Part shown: piece by piece, positions 43,909-52,153 of the stretch
Layout: every line of letters starts with the position of its first letter
Position numbering within the stretch: the stretch's first letter is position 1
Source: Bacillota bacterium
GTDB lineage: Bacteria > Bacillota > Clostridia > Oscillospirales > Oscillospiraceae
DNA length: 64,000 bases
Assembly: GCA_021768085.1 (NCBI GenBank)
Contig: JAETOJ010000003.1
Span: forward strand, 1-64,000
Direction: 5' to 3'
Program-made: the position numbers and the translations under genes
The notes under the pieces: generated by a model
Database searches by the model: none
Told to the model about the DNA's origin: nothing
What the model saw: only the letters and a program-made list of their open reading frames with translations

Positions 43909-44924
43909 AGAACCACGAGCTTTTGGATCTGCTGGGCGAGGTAAACGAGGACTATGTGCTGGAGGCGGGGAACAACGTGGTAAAACCCCGGTTCCGCTGG
44001 AAAACCATCGCGGCCTGCGCCGCCTGTGCCGCGCTGGTGCTGGGAGCCTACCCGGTGTACAGGGCTGTCAACCCGCCGCTCCACGAGTATACGGTGCTGG
44101 AGGGCGGCGGTATGACTACCCTGGACGATGTGAAAGCCCCAGCGGGTGGGGAATCCGACCCCAACACCATTCCCGGCGGGGCCTATGTAGGCGGCGACAA
44201 GGGGGAAACGGGCATTGACGGCTCCGAATACGCCGTCCCCGGCCAGGACGCCCCCGGCCAGGAAAAGGCCGCAGCCCAGTATGATGCTCTCATGAAAAAC
44301 GGCGGCATCAACGCGGCGGCCCCCAATCCGGACTGGTACGGCGGAGCCTGGATCGACAACAGCTTTTACCCGGAGGCCAAGCTGGCGGTGTCCATCGTGA
44401 ACGGCTTCCGCACCAGCGAGCTGGAGGCGCAGATCGAGGAGTGGTGCGGCGGTGAGGTGGTGTTCCAGGATGTCAAATATGCTCTGACCTATTTGTATGC
44501 GCTTCAGGACTCGGTTGTGGACGTCTTTACCGGCGGCAGTGACGGGCTGAACTGCGGCGTCGGCGTGGACGTGATGGCCAACTGCCTGGGAGTGGATCTG
44601 TACAGCAACGGGCAGACCATCCCCGACAGCATCCTGGCACAGCTGGCCAAGCTGGATCCGGCGGGGGACGCCATCCGGGTGCGGCTGTTCACCGGCAAAC
44701 TGGACACCTTGACAGACGATATGGTGAAGGGCCCCGCCCCGGCCCCCGTTGACCCGGAGACCCGGGCCACCCCCGCCGTCACCGAGGACGGCGAGCCGCT
44801 CTACCACGGGGAGGACGCGCCCATTGCCGGCGGCGCCACCCAGTCCCAGAACGGGACGCAGAAGTGCGGCGAGACGGAGGAGGGCAAACCGGCCCATTAT
44901 GACCTGCTCCCCCTGGACAAATAA
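43905..44924 (+). CDS. Membrane protein partner of ECF sigma factor (probable anti-sigma)
   Basis: The 339-residue protein has a short cytoplasmic part (KNHELLDLLGEVNEDYVLEA), one membrane helix (TIAACAACAALVLGAYPVYR) and a large outer part, with a Gly/Pro-rich linker and a Pro/Thr-rich, disordered C-terminus. The start, LLDLLGEVNEDYVLEA, is typical of proteins coupled to this sigma group in Oscillospiraceae. It likely holds the sigma factor at the membrane; the signal is unknown. Confidence 0.75.
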   Translation: MKNHELLDLLGEVNEDYVLEAGNNVVKPRFRWKTIAACAACAALVLGAYPVYRAVNPPLHEYTVLEGGGMTTLDDVKAPAGGESDPNTIPGGAYVGGDKGETGIDGSEYAVPGQDAPGQEKAAAQYDALMKNGGINAAAPNPDWYGGAWIDNSFYPEAKLAVSIVNGFRTSELEAQIEEWCGGEVVFQDVKYALTYLYALQDSVVDVFTGGSDGLNCGVGVDVMANCLGVDLYSNGQTIPDSILAQLAKLDPAGDAIRVRLFTGKLDTLTDDMVKGPAPAPVDPETRATPAVTEDGEPLYHGEDAPIAGGATQSQNGTQKCGETEEGKPAHYDLLPLDK

Positions 44925-44958
44925 ATTTTCCTTCCCTTTTTGGGAAAAAGCGGTTATA

Positions 44959-44995
44959 ATACGGTCAGCCGGAGCATTCCCCCGGCTGACCGTAT
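44959..44995 (+). terminator. Strong terminator before the rhomboid gene
   Basis: ATACGGTCAGCCGG pairs perfectly over 14 bases with CCGGCTGACCGTAT and is followed by TTTTT. A TATAAT at 44955-44960 overlaps its 5' arm, and the rhomboid gene starts 23 bases after it, so it could act as an attenuator as well as ending the sigma operon. Confidence 0.82.
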
Positions 44996-45017
44996 TTTTT
45001 ACCACGAGGTGACCCAT

Positions 45018-45608
45018 ATGGCCCGCGACGATATGCACCGCCCCACCATGAAGATCTCCTACAACGCCCCGGTGGCCCTCACCTTCGCCCTGATCTCCCT
45101 GCTGGCGCTGGTGGCCAACTACTTCACCAACGGCTGGGTGAACGCCAACCTGTGCTCCGTCTACCGCTGCTCCCTGCTGGCCGACCCCCTGGGCTTCTTC
45201 CGCTTCTTCGGCCACGTGCTGGGCCACAGCGGCTACGCCCACTACATCGGCAACATGGTGCTCATTCTGGTGCTGGGCCCCAACCTGGAGGATCGGTTCG
45301 GCAGTTGGAACGTGCTGTGGGCCATCCTGTTCACCGCCCTGGTGTCCGGGCTGGTGCAGTTCATCTTCTTCCCCGGCACCGCCCTGCTGGGGGCATCGGG
45401 CATCGTGTTCATGATGATCCTGCTGTCCTCCTTCGGCGGGGTGAAGAACGGCACCATCCCCACCACCCTGATTTTAGTGGCCATTTTCTATCTGGGCGGC
45501 GAGCTGTGGGACGCCATCTTCGTCCGGGACAACATCTCCCAGCTCACCCATATCATCGGCGGGCTGTGCGGCACTGTGCTGGGCTTTGCCCTGTCGGGCA
45601 AGCGGTGA
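45018..45608 (+). CDS. Rhomboid-family intramembrane protease
   Basis: The 196-residue protein has about six membrane helices. Catalytic Ser127 lies in LLGASGIVFMM and His178 in LTHIIGGLCG; HSGYAHYIGNM holds the conserved His and Asn79 of the oxyanion site. It would cut membrane proteins within the membrane; substrates unknown. GAGGTG lies before ATG 45018. Confidence 0.88.
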   Translation: MARDDMHRPTMKISYNAPVALTFALISLLALVANYFTNGWVNANLCSVYRCSLLADPLGFFRFFGHVLGHSGYAHYIGNMVLILVLGPNLEDRFGSWNVLWAILFTALVSGLVQFIFFPGTALLGASGIVFMMILLSSFGGVKNGTIPTTLILVAIFYLGGELWDAIFVRDNISQLTHIIGGLCGTVLGFALSGKR

Positions 45609-45626
45609 GTGCTCCCTTCCAACTGC

Positions 45627-45669
45627 AAAAACGGCGTCCCCATCCGCCTTGGACGGGGACGCCGTTTTT
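45627..45669. terminator. Bidirectional terminator after the rhomboid gene
   Basis: AAAAACGGCGTCCCC pairs with GGGGACGCCGTTTTT. It also ends the minus-strand nitroreductase-glgX transcript. Confidence 0.9.
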
Positions 45670-45675
45670 TACACG

Positions 45676-45813
45676 TTATGCTCGGGGCACGGCCGCCCCG
45701 GAGGTGTAGGTCAGGGACAGGGATTGTCGGTCTTTGATCTCCATCTTGGGCACGGTGTCCAGCTCGCCCTGCCATTCATCGTGCAGCCGCAGGGATTCCG
45801 CAGCATATCCATT
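45676..45813 (-). pseudogene. Remnant of NAD-dependent malic enzyme (N-terminal part)
   Basis: After the glgX stop the minus strand encodes, with no start codon in frame, ESLRLHDEWQGELDTVPKME then IKDRQSLSLTYTSGAAVPRA and a stop. This matches residues about 5-45 of bacterial malic enzymes (pattern SLxLHEEWxGKxEVxxKxxV, then DLSLAYTPGVAEPC). An ATG just upstream is out of frame by one, so a frameshift and a 3' deletion have removed the gene. About 400 residues are missing. Confidence 0.7.
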
Positions 45814-45828
45814 GCGTGATCCTCTCGT

Positions 45829-47937
45829 CTATTTTGCCTCGAACACCAGCACGCTCCGAGGGCCAATGGCGAAGGCGTTCCCATTTTGGGGATAGACCCC
45901 CTGCTCCTCTTGCCAGGTGCTCACCGCCAGTCGCCAGGACATGGAGGCCGGCAGCTGGGGCAGCTCCGCCCGCAGCTCCTCCCAGTAGGCGTTGGACGCC
46001 ACGTACACCAGCTGGGGGCCGCTCTCCCGCTCCCAGCCGGCGAACAGCACCCCCACGTATCGATCCTCGGGGCCAAAGCTGCCCTGACCGGGCGCCACAC
46101 CGTGGAAGCTCACGTCCGGGAAACCGCAGGCCCCATTGCTCACATTGGCCCGGAGTACCCGGTGCTCCTTCCGGAACCGAATCAGATAGCGGAAAAACTG
46201 GTACAGCCCCTGGTTTTTCTCCAGCAGGCGCCAGTCCAGCCAAGAGGTGAGGTTGTCTTGACAGTAGGCGTTGTTGTTGCCATACTGGGTGTTGCCGAAC
46301 TCGTCCCCCGCCAGGAACATGGGAGTGCCCCGGGAGCACATCAGCAGGGTGACGGCGTTTCGGATCATCCGCTGGCGCAGGGCGTTCACCCCGGGATTTT
46401 CCGTCTCGCCCTCCGCGCCGCAGTTCCAGCTGTTGTTGTCGTTGGATCCGTCAGTGTTGTTCCAGCCGTTGCGCTGGTTGTGCTTCTCGTTGTAGGCGAA
46501 CAGGTCGTGGAGGGTGAAGCCGTCGTGGCAGGTGAGGAAATTGATGGAGGCGTTGCGGCGGGCCTGGGTGTCGTACAGATCCATGGAACCGGCCATGCGC
46601 AGGGCGGCGGCCTGGGCCAGCCCCCCGTCCCCCTTGATATACCGGCGCATATCGTCCCGGTAGCGGCCATTCCACTCCGCCCAGCGGTTCCAGGCGGGGA
46701 AGGAGCCCACCTGGTACAGCCCCCCCGCGTCCCACGCCTCGGCGATGAGCTTTACGTCCCCCAAAATAGGGTCGAAGGCCATGGCCTGGAGCAGGGGCGG
46801 GGACATCATGGGTGCGCCGTGCTCGTCCCGGCCCAGGATGGAAGCCAGATCAAACCGGAAGCCATCCACCCGGTAGGTGGTCACCCAGTAGCGCAGGCAG
46901 TCCAGAATCATCTGGTGCACCACGGGGTGGTTGCAGTTCAGAGTGTTGCCGCAGCCGGAGAAATTGTAGTAGTACCCCTCCGGGGTGAGCAGATAGTAAA
47001 TGTTGTTGTCAAAGCCCTTGAAGGAGAAGAAGGGCCCCATCTCGTTGCCCTCGGCGGTGTGATTGAACACCACGTCCAGGTAGACCTCGATACCTTTCTG
47101 CTTGCAGGCCTGGATGAGCCGCTTCAGCTCGTTCCCCTCTCGGTTGTACTCGGTGGAGGCGGTATAGCTGGTGTTGGGGGCAAAGAAGCTCACCGTGTTG
47201 TAGCCCCAGTAGTTGTAAAGCTTCTGCCCGTCCACCTCCCGGTAGTCCAGCATCTCGTCAAACTCGAAGATGGGCATCAGCTCGATGGCATTCACCCCCA
47301 GCTCCTCCAGGTAGGGCAGCTTTTCCATCAGCCCCTCGAAGGTGCCAGGGCAGCGCACATTGGAGGAGTCGTCCATGGTAAAGCCCCGGACATGGAGCTC
47401 GTAGATGATGAGATCTTCCATGGGGATGAGAGGGTTGCGGGTGCTGCCCCAGTCGAAGTCGTCCTTCACCACCCGGGCCTTGTAGTGCTGACCGTGGGGC
47501 TGGGTTTTACCCCAGGCGCTCTGGCCGGTGACCGCCTTGGCATAGGGATCCAGCAGATAGCGGCTCTTGTCAAAGACGAGGCCCTTTTGGGGCTCATAGG
47601 GACCGTCCACCCGGTAGGCGTACTCGAACTCCTGGATGTTCAGCTTGAACACGATCATGGAGTACACGTTGCCGATCCGGTAGTGCTCTGGGAAGGGCAG
47701 CACGGCGTAGGGCTCGTCCTGCTCCCGGTGGAACAGCAGCAGCTCCACTGAGGTGGCCCCCCGGGAGTGGACGGTGAAGTTCACGCCGCCGGGGATGGCG
47801 GTGGCACCGTTGATGTCGTAGAAGCCGGGGCGCACGTCGAACCCGGCGATGTGATCCAGGGGAACCAGATGGATGGCTCGGGGAAGCACCGCGCTGACGG
47901 CGGGGATGTCCGCCCTGGGCGTTTTCTTCTCAGCCAC
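45829..47937 (-). CDS. glgX: Glycogen debranching enzyme / isoamylase-type GH13
   Basis: The 702-residue enzyme has a CBM48-like N-domain (GGVNFTVHSRGATSVELLLF), then the GH13 barrel: VYLDVVFNHTAEGNEMGPFF, DGFRFDLASILG with the nucleophile Asp, LIAEAWDAGGLYQVG with the acid Glu, and FLTCHDGFTLHDL. It cuts alpha-1,6 branches of glycogen or starch. It overlaps the nitroreductase stop by eight bases. No other glycogen gene is in the window. Confidence 0.93.
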   Translation of the reverse strand: MAEKKTPRADIPAVSAVLPRAIHLVPLDHIAGFDVRPGFYDINGATAIPGGVNFTVHSRGATSVELLLFHREQDEPYAVLPFPEHYRIGNVYSMIVFKLNIQEFEYAYRVDGPYEPQKGLVFDKSRYLLDPYAKAVTGQSAWGKTQPHGQHYKARVVKDDFDWGSTRNPLIPMEDLIIYELHVRGFTMDDSSNVRCPGTFEGLMEKLPYLEELGVNAIELMPIFEFDEMLDYREVDGQKLYNYWGYNTVSFFAPNTSYTASTEYNREGNELKRLIQACKQKGIEVYLDVVFNHTAEGNEMGPFFSFKGFDNNIYYLLTPEGYYYNFSGCGNTLNCNHPVVHQMILDCLRYWVTTYRVDGFRFDLASILGRDEHGAPMMSPPLLQAMAFDPILGDVKLIAEAWDAGGLYQVGSFPAWNRWAEWNGRYRDDMRRYIKGDGGLAQAAALRMAGSMDLYDTQARRNASINFLTCHDGFTLHDLFAYNEKHNQRNGWNNTDGSNDNNSWNCGAEGETENPGVNALRQRMIRNAVTLLMCSRGTPMFLAGDEFGNTQYGNNNAYCQDNLTSWLDWRLLEKNQGLYQFFRYLIRFRKEHRVLRANVSNGACGFPDVSFHGVAPGQGSFGPEDRYVGVLFAGWERESGPQLVYVASNAYWEELRAELPQLPASMSWRLAVSTWQEEQGVYPQNGNAFAIGPRSVLVFEAK

Positions 47938-48460
47938 GGGCCGCCCCCCCTTCCCCGCGCAGCCAAGTCACCCGCTCCGGATCGTAGAAACCCCGGGCCG
48001 GGGGATCCTCGTCAGGCACCCCCACGGCGATGAGGGCCACCGGCACGGACTGGGTGCCCAGTAGCTCCTGGAGCTTGGAAATACGGGGGCTGGGCCAGCA
48101 GCCGCACCAGCACGTGCCATACCCCAGCGCCGCCGCCTGGAGCAGCAGGTTTTCCACCGCCGCCCCGCAGTCCAGCGGCCAGTAGCCCGCCACCTTCCCC
48201 GCCTGAGCCTCCGGCCGGCCGCACACCACGATGGCCAGGGAGGCGGTGTCCAGCATGGAGGCAAAGGGGTGGGCATAGCGCAGCTTGGCCTTCAGCCCCT
48301 GATCCTCCACCACGAAGAACTCCCAGGGCCGGGTATTCCGGGCGCTGGGGGCCATCATAGCCGCCTCCAGCATGAGCTTCACGTCCTCCTCGGGCACCGG
48401 GGCCCCGGGCTTGTACTTGCGGATACTCCGCCGCGCGCGGATGGTCTGGGTGCAGTCCAT
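47930..48460 (-). CDS. Nitroreductase family protein
   Basis: The 176-residue flavoprotein begins IRARRSIRKYKPGAPVPEED, the FMN-binding start of the family, and has APSARNTRPWEFFVVED and DCGAAVENLLLQAAALGYGT. It would reduce quinones or nitro compounds with NAD(P)H. AAAGGAGG lies seven bases before the ATG. It is upstream of glgX and shares its transcript. Confidence 0.93.
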   Translation of the reverse strand: MDCTQTIRARRSIRKYKPGAPVPEEDVKLMLEAAMMAPSARNTRPWEFFVVEDQGLKAKLRYAHPFASMLDTASLAIVVCGRPEAQAGKVAGYWPLDCGAAVENLLLQAAALGYGTCWCGCWPSPRISKLQELLGTQSVPVALIAVGVPDEDPPARGFYDPERVTWLRGEGGAARG

Positions 48461-48488
48461 GGTAAAGCCTCCTTTAAAGTTTAAAAAA

Positions 48489-48512
48489 CCGGGCGGGCTT
48501 CCGCCCGCCCGG
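48489..48512. terminator. Terminator after the P-loop gene
   Basis: CCGGGCGGGC, loop TTCC, GCCCGCCCGG, then TTTTTTAA on the minus strand. Confidence 0.8.
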
Positions 48513-48533
48513 TCAGGGTTTGCTTCCGTGATC

Positions 48534-48944
48534 TCAGAAATATTTCTTCACGCCCTCGCTGGCCTTGGACGCGTCCTCGCTGATGGACACGGTGTACTTG
48601 ATGCCACTTTTCTGGGAGAAGGCCTCCAGCCAGTCCAGGAAGGGCTCCACGTCCTCATTGCCCACGGTGGGCACCAGCTTGTTCAGGCTCTCGATGAACA
48701 CGTGGGTGATGTCGTAGTTGCTGGCGTACAGGCCGTACAGGAAGCCCCGCAGGGTGTCATAGTTGGGGATATTGTAATCAGAGGTATCGACCAGCCGGAT
48801 CGAGTAATGGATGTCATAGTTCAGTTTAGAGTTGTGGGCGATGGCCACCACGTTGCCGTGCTCGGTATCCACCGCTGTATTGATGAGGTCGATCATCTGC
48901 TTGGTTTTTCCGGTGCCCTTCTGGCCCATGATTACCTTGACCAT
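48534..48944 (-). CDS. Small P-loop ATPase-like protein
   Basis: The 136-residue protein starts with a Walker A motif (MGQKGTGKTK) and a Walker-B-like ITHVFIESLNKL. Its pattern (VVAIAHNSKLNYDI, PNYDTLRGFLYGLYASNYD) is that of a small conserved Clostridial protein with no known role. AAGGAG lies before the ATG. It is a single-gene unit. Confidence 0.78.
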   Translation of the reverse strand: MVKVIMGQKGTGKTKQMIDLINTAVDTEHGNVVAIAHNSKLNYDIHYSIRLVDTSDYNIPNYDTLRGFLYGLYASNYDITHVFIESLNKLVPTVGNEDVEPFLDWLEAFSQKSGIKYTVSISEDASKASEGVKKYF

Positions 48945-49090
48945 TTTGGATCACTCCTTACTTGAGTATAGAGGGGAGTCCCTCTTTGATAGTTCCATGT
49001 TACCATGATCCGGCGGAAATTTCAATACAGGAAAACAAAGTTCATGGAAAATTCGGAAATCCTCGCGGAAGGCGAAACGGGCATCCAGGG

Positions 49091-49119
49091 TTGCAAGGCT
49101 GCGGCAAATAGAGTATACT
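49091..49119 (+). promoter_or_regulatory. Promoter of the asparaginase gene
   Basis: TTGCAA and TATACT are 17 bases apart, about 35 bases before the gene's ribosome site. Confidence 0.7.
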
Positions 49120-49159
49120 TGTCCCGCACGCTCCAGCAGACAACACAGGAGGCGCTGAC

Positions 49160-50164
49160 ATGAAACGCATTTTACTGCTGTCCACCGGGGGCACCATCGC
49201 CTCCCGGCTCACCGACGAGGGGCTGGCCCCTGGGCTGGACGGCGAGGCCCTCACCCACTACCTGGGTGGCCTGCCCGACAGCTATGACCTCACCGTCCGG
49301 GACATCCTCCACCTGGACTCGTCCAATATCCAGCCGGAGGAATGGCGGCTCATCGCCCGCCACGTCTACGACGCTCGGAACGACTTTGACGGCATCGTCA
49401 TCTCCCACGGCACCGACACCATGGCCTACACCGCCTCGGTGCTCAGCTATATGGTGCGGGGCATCCCTGTCCCCGTGGTGCTCACCGGGGCCCAGCTGCC
49501 CATCGAGCACCCTCTCACCGACGGGCTGGACAACCTGCGCACCGCCTTCGCCATGGCGGCCTCCGGCCACCCTGGGGTGTTTCTGGCCTTTGACCGACGG
49601 GTGATGCTGGGCTGTCGGGCGGTGAAAACCCACACCACCGCCTTCGGCGCCTTCGACAGCGTGAACTGGCCCCTGGTGGCCCAGGTGAACGGCGCAGGGC
49701 TTACCCTCCGGGAGGACGCCATCCCGGCGGTGGACGACCCCTGCGTGCTGCGGGACGCTCTTTGCGAGCAGGTGTTCCTCATCAAGCTCACCCCCGGCCT
49801 GGATCCGGAGATCTTCGATATGCTGCTGCGGATGCACTACCGGGGGGTGGTCATCGAGGCCTTCGGGGCCGGCGGGCTCCATTTCATCCGCCGGAACCTC
49901 ATTGAGAAGCTCCACGCCGCCGCCCAGGCGGGGATGGCTGTGGTGGTGTGCAGCCAGTGCCTGTACGAGAGCAGCAACTTCACCCTCTACCAGGCAGGGC
50001 AGAAAGCGCTGGCGGAGGGAGTCATCCAGGGCTACGACATGACCACCGAGGGGGCGGTCACCAAGCTGATGTGGGCCCTGGGCCAGACGGACAGCCTGGA
50101 CGAGGTGCGGGCCCTGTTCGCGAAAAGTTTGTGCGGGGAGGTTGGAAGTACGCGGCCGCACTAA
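49160..50164 (+). CDS. ansA: L-asparaginase (type I-like)
   Basis: The 334-residue enzyme has both catalytic threonine motifs: LSTGGTIASR (Thr12) and ISHGTDTMAYTA (Thr85, Asp86), plus VLTGAQLPIEHPLTDGLDN. It splits asparagine into aspartate and ammonia. No signal peptide is present, so it is the cytoplasmic form. CAGGAGG lies before the ATG. Confidence 0.94.
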   Translation: MKRILLLSTGGTIASRLTDEGLAPGLDGEALTHYLGGLPDSYDLTVRDILHLDSSNIQPEEWRLIARHVYDARNDFDGIVISHGTDTMAYTASVLSYMVRGIPVPVVLTGAQLPIEHPLTDGLDNLRTAFAMAASGHPGVFLAFDRRVMLGCRAVKTHTTAFGAFDSVNWPLVAQVNGAGLTLREDAIPAVDDPCVLRDALCEQVFLIKLTPGLDPEIFDMLLRMHYRGVVIEAFGAGGLHFIRRNLIEKLHAAAQAGMAVVVCSQCLYESSNFTLYQAGQKALAEGVIQGYDMTTEGAVTKLMWALGQTDSLDEVRALFAKSLCGEVGSTRPH

Positions 50165-50170
50165 ACAAAC

Positions 50171-50197
50171 GCGGGGACGGTTGATATCCGTCCCCGC
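50171..50197. terminator. Terminator between ansA and the DtxR-type gene
   Basis: GCGGGGACGG, loop TTGATAT, CCGTCCCCGC between the two convergent genes. Confidence 0.75.
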
Positions 50198-50202
50198 TGC
50201 TC

Positions 50203-50577
50203 TTATTCCAGCCCCATGTCCCGGTTGATGTGCGCCCGGAGGGCGTCAAAGGACTCCACGCTGAGGTCATGCTCGATCCGGCAGGCGTCGGCGGCGGCGG
50301 TCTCCTCTGCCACTCCCAGGTGGATCAGCCACTTGGTGAGCAGCAGGTGCCGCTCATAGATCCGTTCGGCGATCTCCAGGCCCTCGTCAGTGAGGGTGAG
50401 GAAGCCTCCCTCGTCCATCACCACGAAGCCCCCCTCCCGCAGCAGGCTCATAGCGCGGCTGACGCTGGGCTTGGAGAAACCCAGCCGCTGGGCCACGTCA
50501 ATGGAGCGCACCGGCCCCTGCTCTCCCAGGGCCAGGATGGCCTCCAGGTAGTTTTCCGCGGACTCGTGTATGTTCAC
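50203..50577 (-). CDS. DtxR/MntR-family metal-dependent regulator
   Basis: The 124-residue protein has the winged helix ESAENYLEAILALGEQGPVR, LGFSKPSVSRAMSLLREGGF and the dimer/metal domain IYERHLLLTKWLIHLGV, CRIEHDLS, where His, Cys and Glu bind metal as in MntR. I chose GTG 50577 because GGAGGT lies seven bases upstream and MntR proteins begin IHESAENYLE; an upstream ATG has no site. It probably senses manganese or iron. Its targets are unknown, but mntP lies 7 kb away. Confidence 0.9.
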   Translation of the reverse strand: MNIHESAENYLEAILALGEQGPVRSIDVAQRLGFSKPSVSRAMSLLREGGFVVMDEGGFLTLTDEGLEIAERIYERHLLLTKWLIHLGVAEETAAADACRIEHDLSVESFDALRAHINRDMGLE

Positions 50578-50645
50578 CCAATCCACCTCCAAACCAGGCC
50601 CCGCCCGGGCAGGCGGGTTTGCCAATGCTTACCAGGGATAAAGAC

Positions 50646-50674
50646 AGTATATCATACTCCCCCGTCCATGGCAA
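50646..50674 (-). promoter_or_regulatory. Promoter of the DtxR-type gene
   Basis: TTGCCA and TATACT on the minus strand are 17 bases apart. Confidence 0.6.
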
Positions 50675-50692
50675 CGGGTATTCTTGCAGCCG

Positions 50693-50721
50693 TTGCAATT
50701 TTTTCCCGAATATGGTATGAT
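50693..50721 (+). promoter_or_regulatory. Promoter of the ATP-grasp gene
   Basis: TTGCAA and TATGAT are 17 bases apart, directly before the ribosome site of the gene at 50763. Confidence 0.7.
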
Positions 50722-50762
50722 GCTTTTGATTTTGATACGGCCCAGGGCCGGGGAGGTTTTTC

Positions 50763-51791
50763 ATGGGAAACGTGAAATTTTTGATTCAGCGGGTGCTGGA
50801 TATGAACTACAAGGCCATGCTGGACACCATCAGCCAGATCCATGAGCGGACGGGCCGCTCCCGCTGGTGGATCTTCCAGGATATGCGGCGGTGCGCCACC
50901 CAATACGGCGCGGGCTACGTGGACTACAACCTGTTCGAGCTGTATGACCTGACCCCGGAGCTACGGGACACTTACCTGACCCGGGGCCGGAACAACGAGA
51001 TCGTGGTGAAGTATAACAGCAAGACCGCCATGGACGAGCTGGACGACAAGGCGAAATTCAACACCCGCTTCGCCGACTTCCTCCACCGGGACTGGGTGCA
51101 CGTCACCGGGGAGAACAAGGAGGAGGTGCTGGACTTCCTCCGCCGCCACGATACCTTTATGTCCAAGCCCACCCACGGCTGCTGCGGCCGGGGGATTGAG
51201 AAGCTGAACACCGCCGACTCCCCCTCCCTGGACGCGCTGTATGAGCGCCTGCTGCAGCAGGCCCCGGATCTGGAGCTGGAGGAGCTTATCGTCCAGCACC
51301 CCGCCCTAAGCGCCATCTACCCCGGCTCCATCAACACCGCACGAATCGTCACCCTCCGGGGCAAGCAGGGCAAGGTATATTTCATCGCCGCCCTGCTGCG
51401 CATCGGCAACGGGAAGTTCGTGGACAACTTTGACAACGGCGGGATGCTGGCCCCGGTGGATCTGGACACGGGCACCATCACCGGGGTGGCGGTGGACAAG
51501 TTCAAGCACGTGTACGAGAAGCACCCCGCCACCGGCGCCGCCATCCAGGGCTGCGTCATCCCCGACTGGGACAAGGCCAAGGAGCTGGTGACCCGGGCCG
51601 CCCCCCTCATCCCGGAGGTGCGGTACGTGGGGTGGGATGTGTGCTTCACCCCCGACGGTCCCTGCCTGGTGGAGGGCAACCAGTACCCCGCCCACGACCT
51701 CTACCAGCACCCGGTGCAGACCCCGGATCGGGTGGGGATCATGCCCCGCTTCCGGGCGGTGGAGGCCGAGGAGGCCAAATTGGACAGCTAA
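50763..51791 (+). CDS. Sugar-transfer associated ATP-grasp protein
   Basis: The 342-residue protein matches the family PF14397: FLHRDWVHVTGENKEEVLDF, FMSKPTHGCCGRGIEKL, ELIVQHPALSAIYPGSINTA, FIAALLRIGNGKFVDNFDNG and VRYVGWDVCFTPDGPCLVEG. ATP-grasp enzymes join a carboxylate to an amine or thiol; members of this family sit in capsule and sugar loci. Here it is alone, so its substrate is unknown. Confidence 0.88.
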   Translation: MGNVKFLIQRVLDMNYKAMLDTISQIHERTGRSRWWIFQDMRRCATQYGAGYVDYNLFELYDLTPELRDTYLTRGRNNEIVVKYNSKTAMDELDDKAKFNTRFADFLHRDWVHVTGENKEEVLDFLRRHDTFMSKPTHGCCGRGIEKLNTADSPSLDALYERLLQQAPDLELEELIVQHPALSAIYPGSINTARIVTLRGKQGKVYFIAALLRIGNGKFVDNFDNGGMLAPVDLDTGTITGVAVDKFKHVYEKHPATGAAIQGCVIPDWDKAKELVTRAAPLIPEVRYVGWDVCFTPDGPCLVEGNQYPAHDLYQHPVQTPDRVGIMPRFRAVEAEEAKLDS

Positions 51792-51922
51792 CGTTTCGGC
51801 CTCGGGCAAAGAGCCCGGGGCCGTTTCCCGCCCTTTGGTCGGATCCGTCCGGAAGGTTTTTCCTCTCGCCGGAATTTTCCGCTTCTCCAGCGAAATTTTT
51901 GTGAAAATCGCAGAGGAACCCC

Positions 51923-52153
51923 TTGACAGCCCCGGCGGCTCTTTGTTAGAATTGAAACAGCGAATCCCCAAACCCACCCGGCCCGGCTACTCCCTTGGGC
52001 GCAAACCGCCCATAGCCTCGCCGAGGAGAAAAAAAGGAGGAAAATCCGCGAACCGGCGGTGCGGCAATGTGGAGACTTGCCGTAAGGTCCACGGGGTAAA
52101 CCCCCTGTGGGCGAGGGCGCGCTGCGGAGGCGGCGTGTCTACGGTTCACCGCT
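51923..52153 (+). promoter_or_regulatory. Promoter and structured leader of the MsmK-type gene
   Basis: TTGACA (51923-51928) and TAGAAT (51947-51952) are 18 bases apart. The leader of about 190 bases holds AAAAAAGGAGG (52030-52040) with no gene of useful length after it, a stem GGCAA/TTGCC (52063-52081), a hairpin CCACGGGG-TAAA-CCCC-GTGG (52089-52110) and CGGTTCACCGC just before the ATG, which can pair with either GAACCG or GCGGTG near 52050-52062. No ribosome site lies within 15 bases of the ATG. The leader may be regulatory. Confidence 0.5.
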
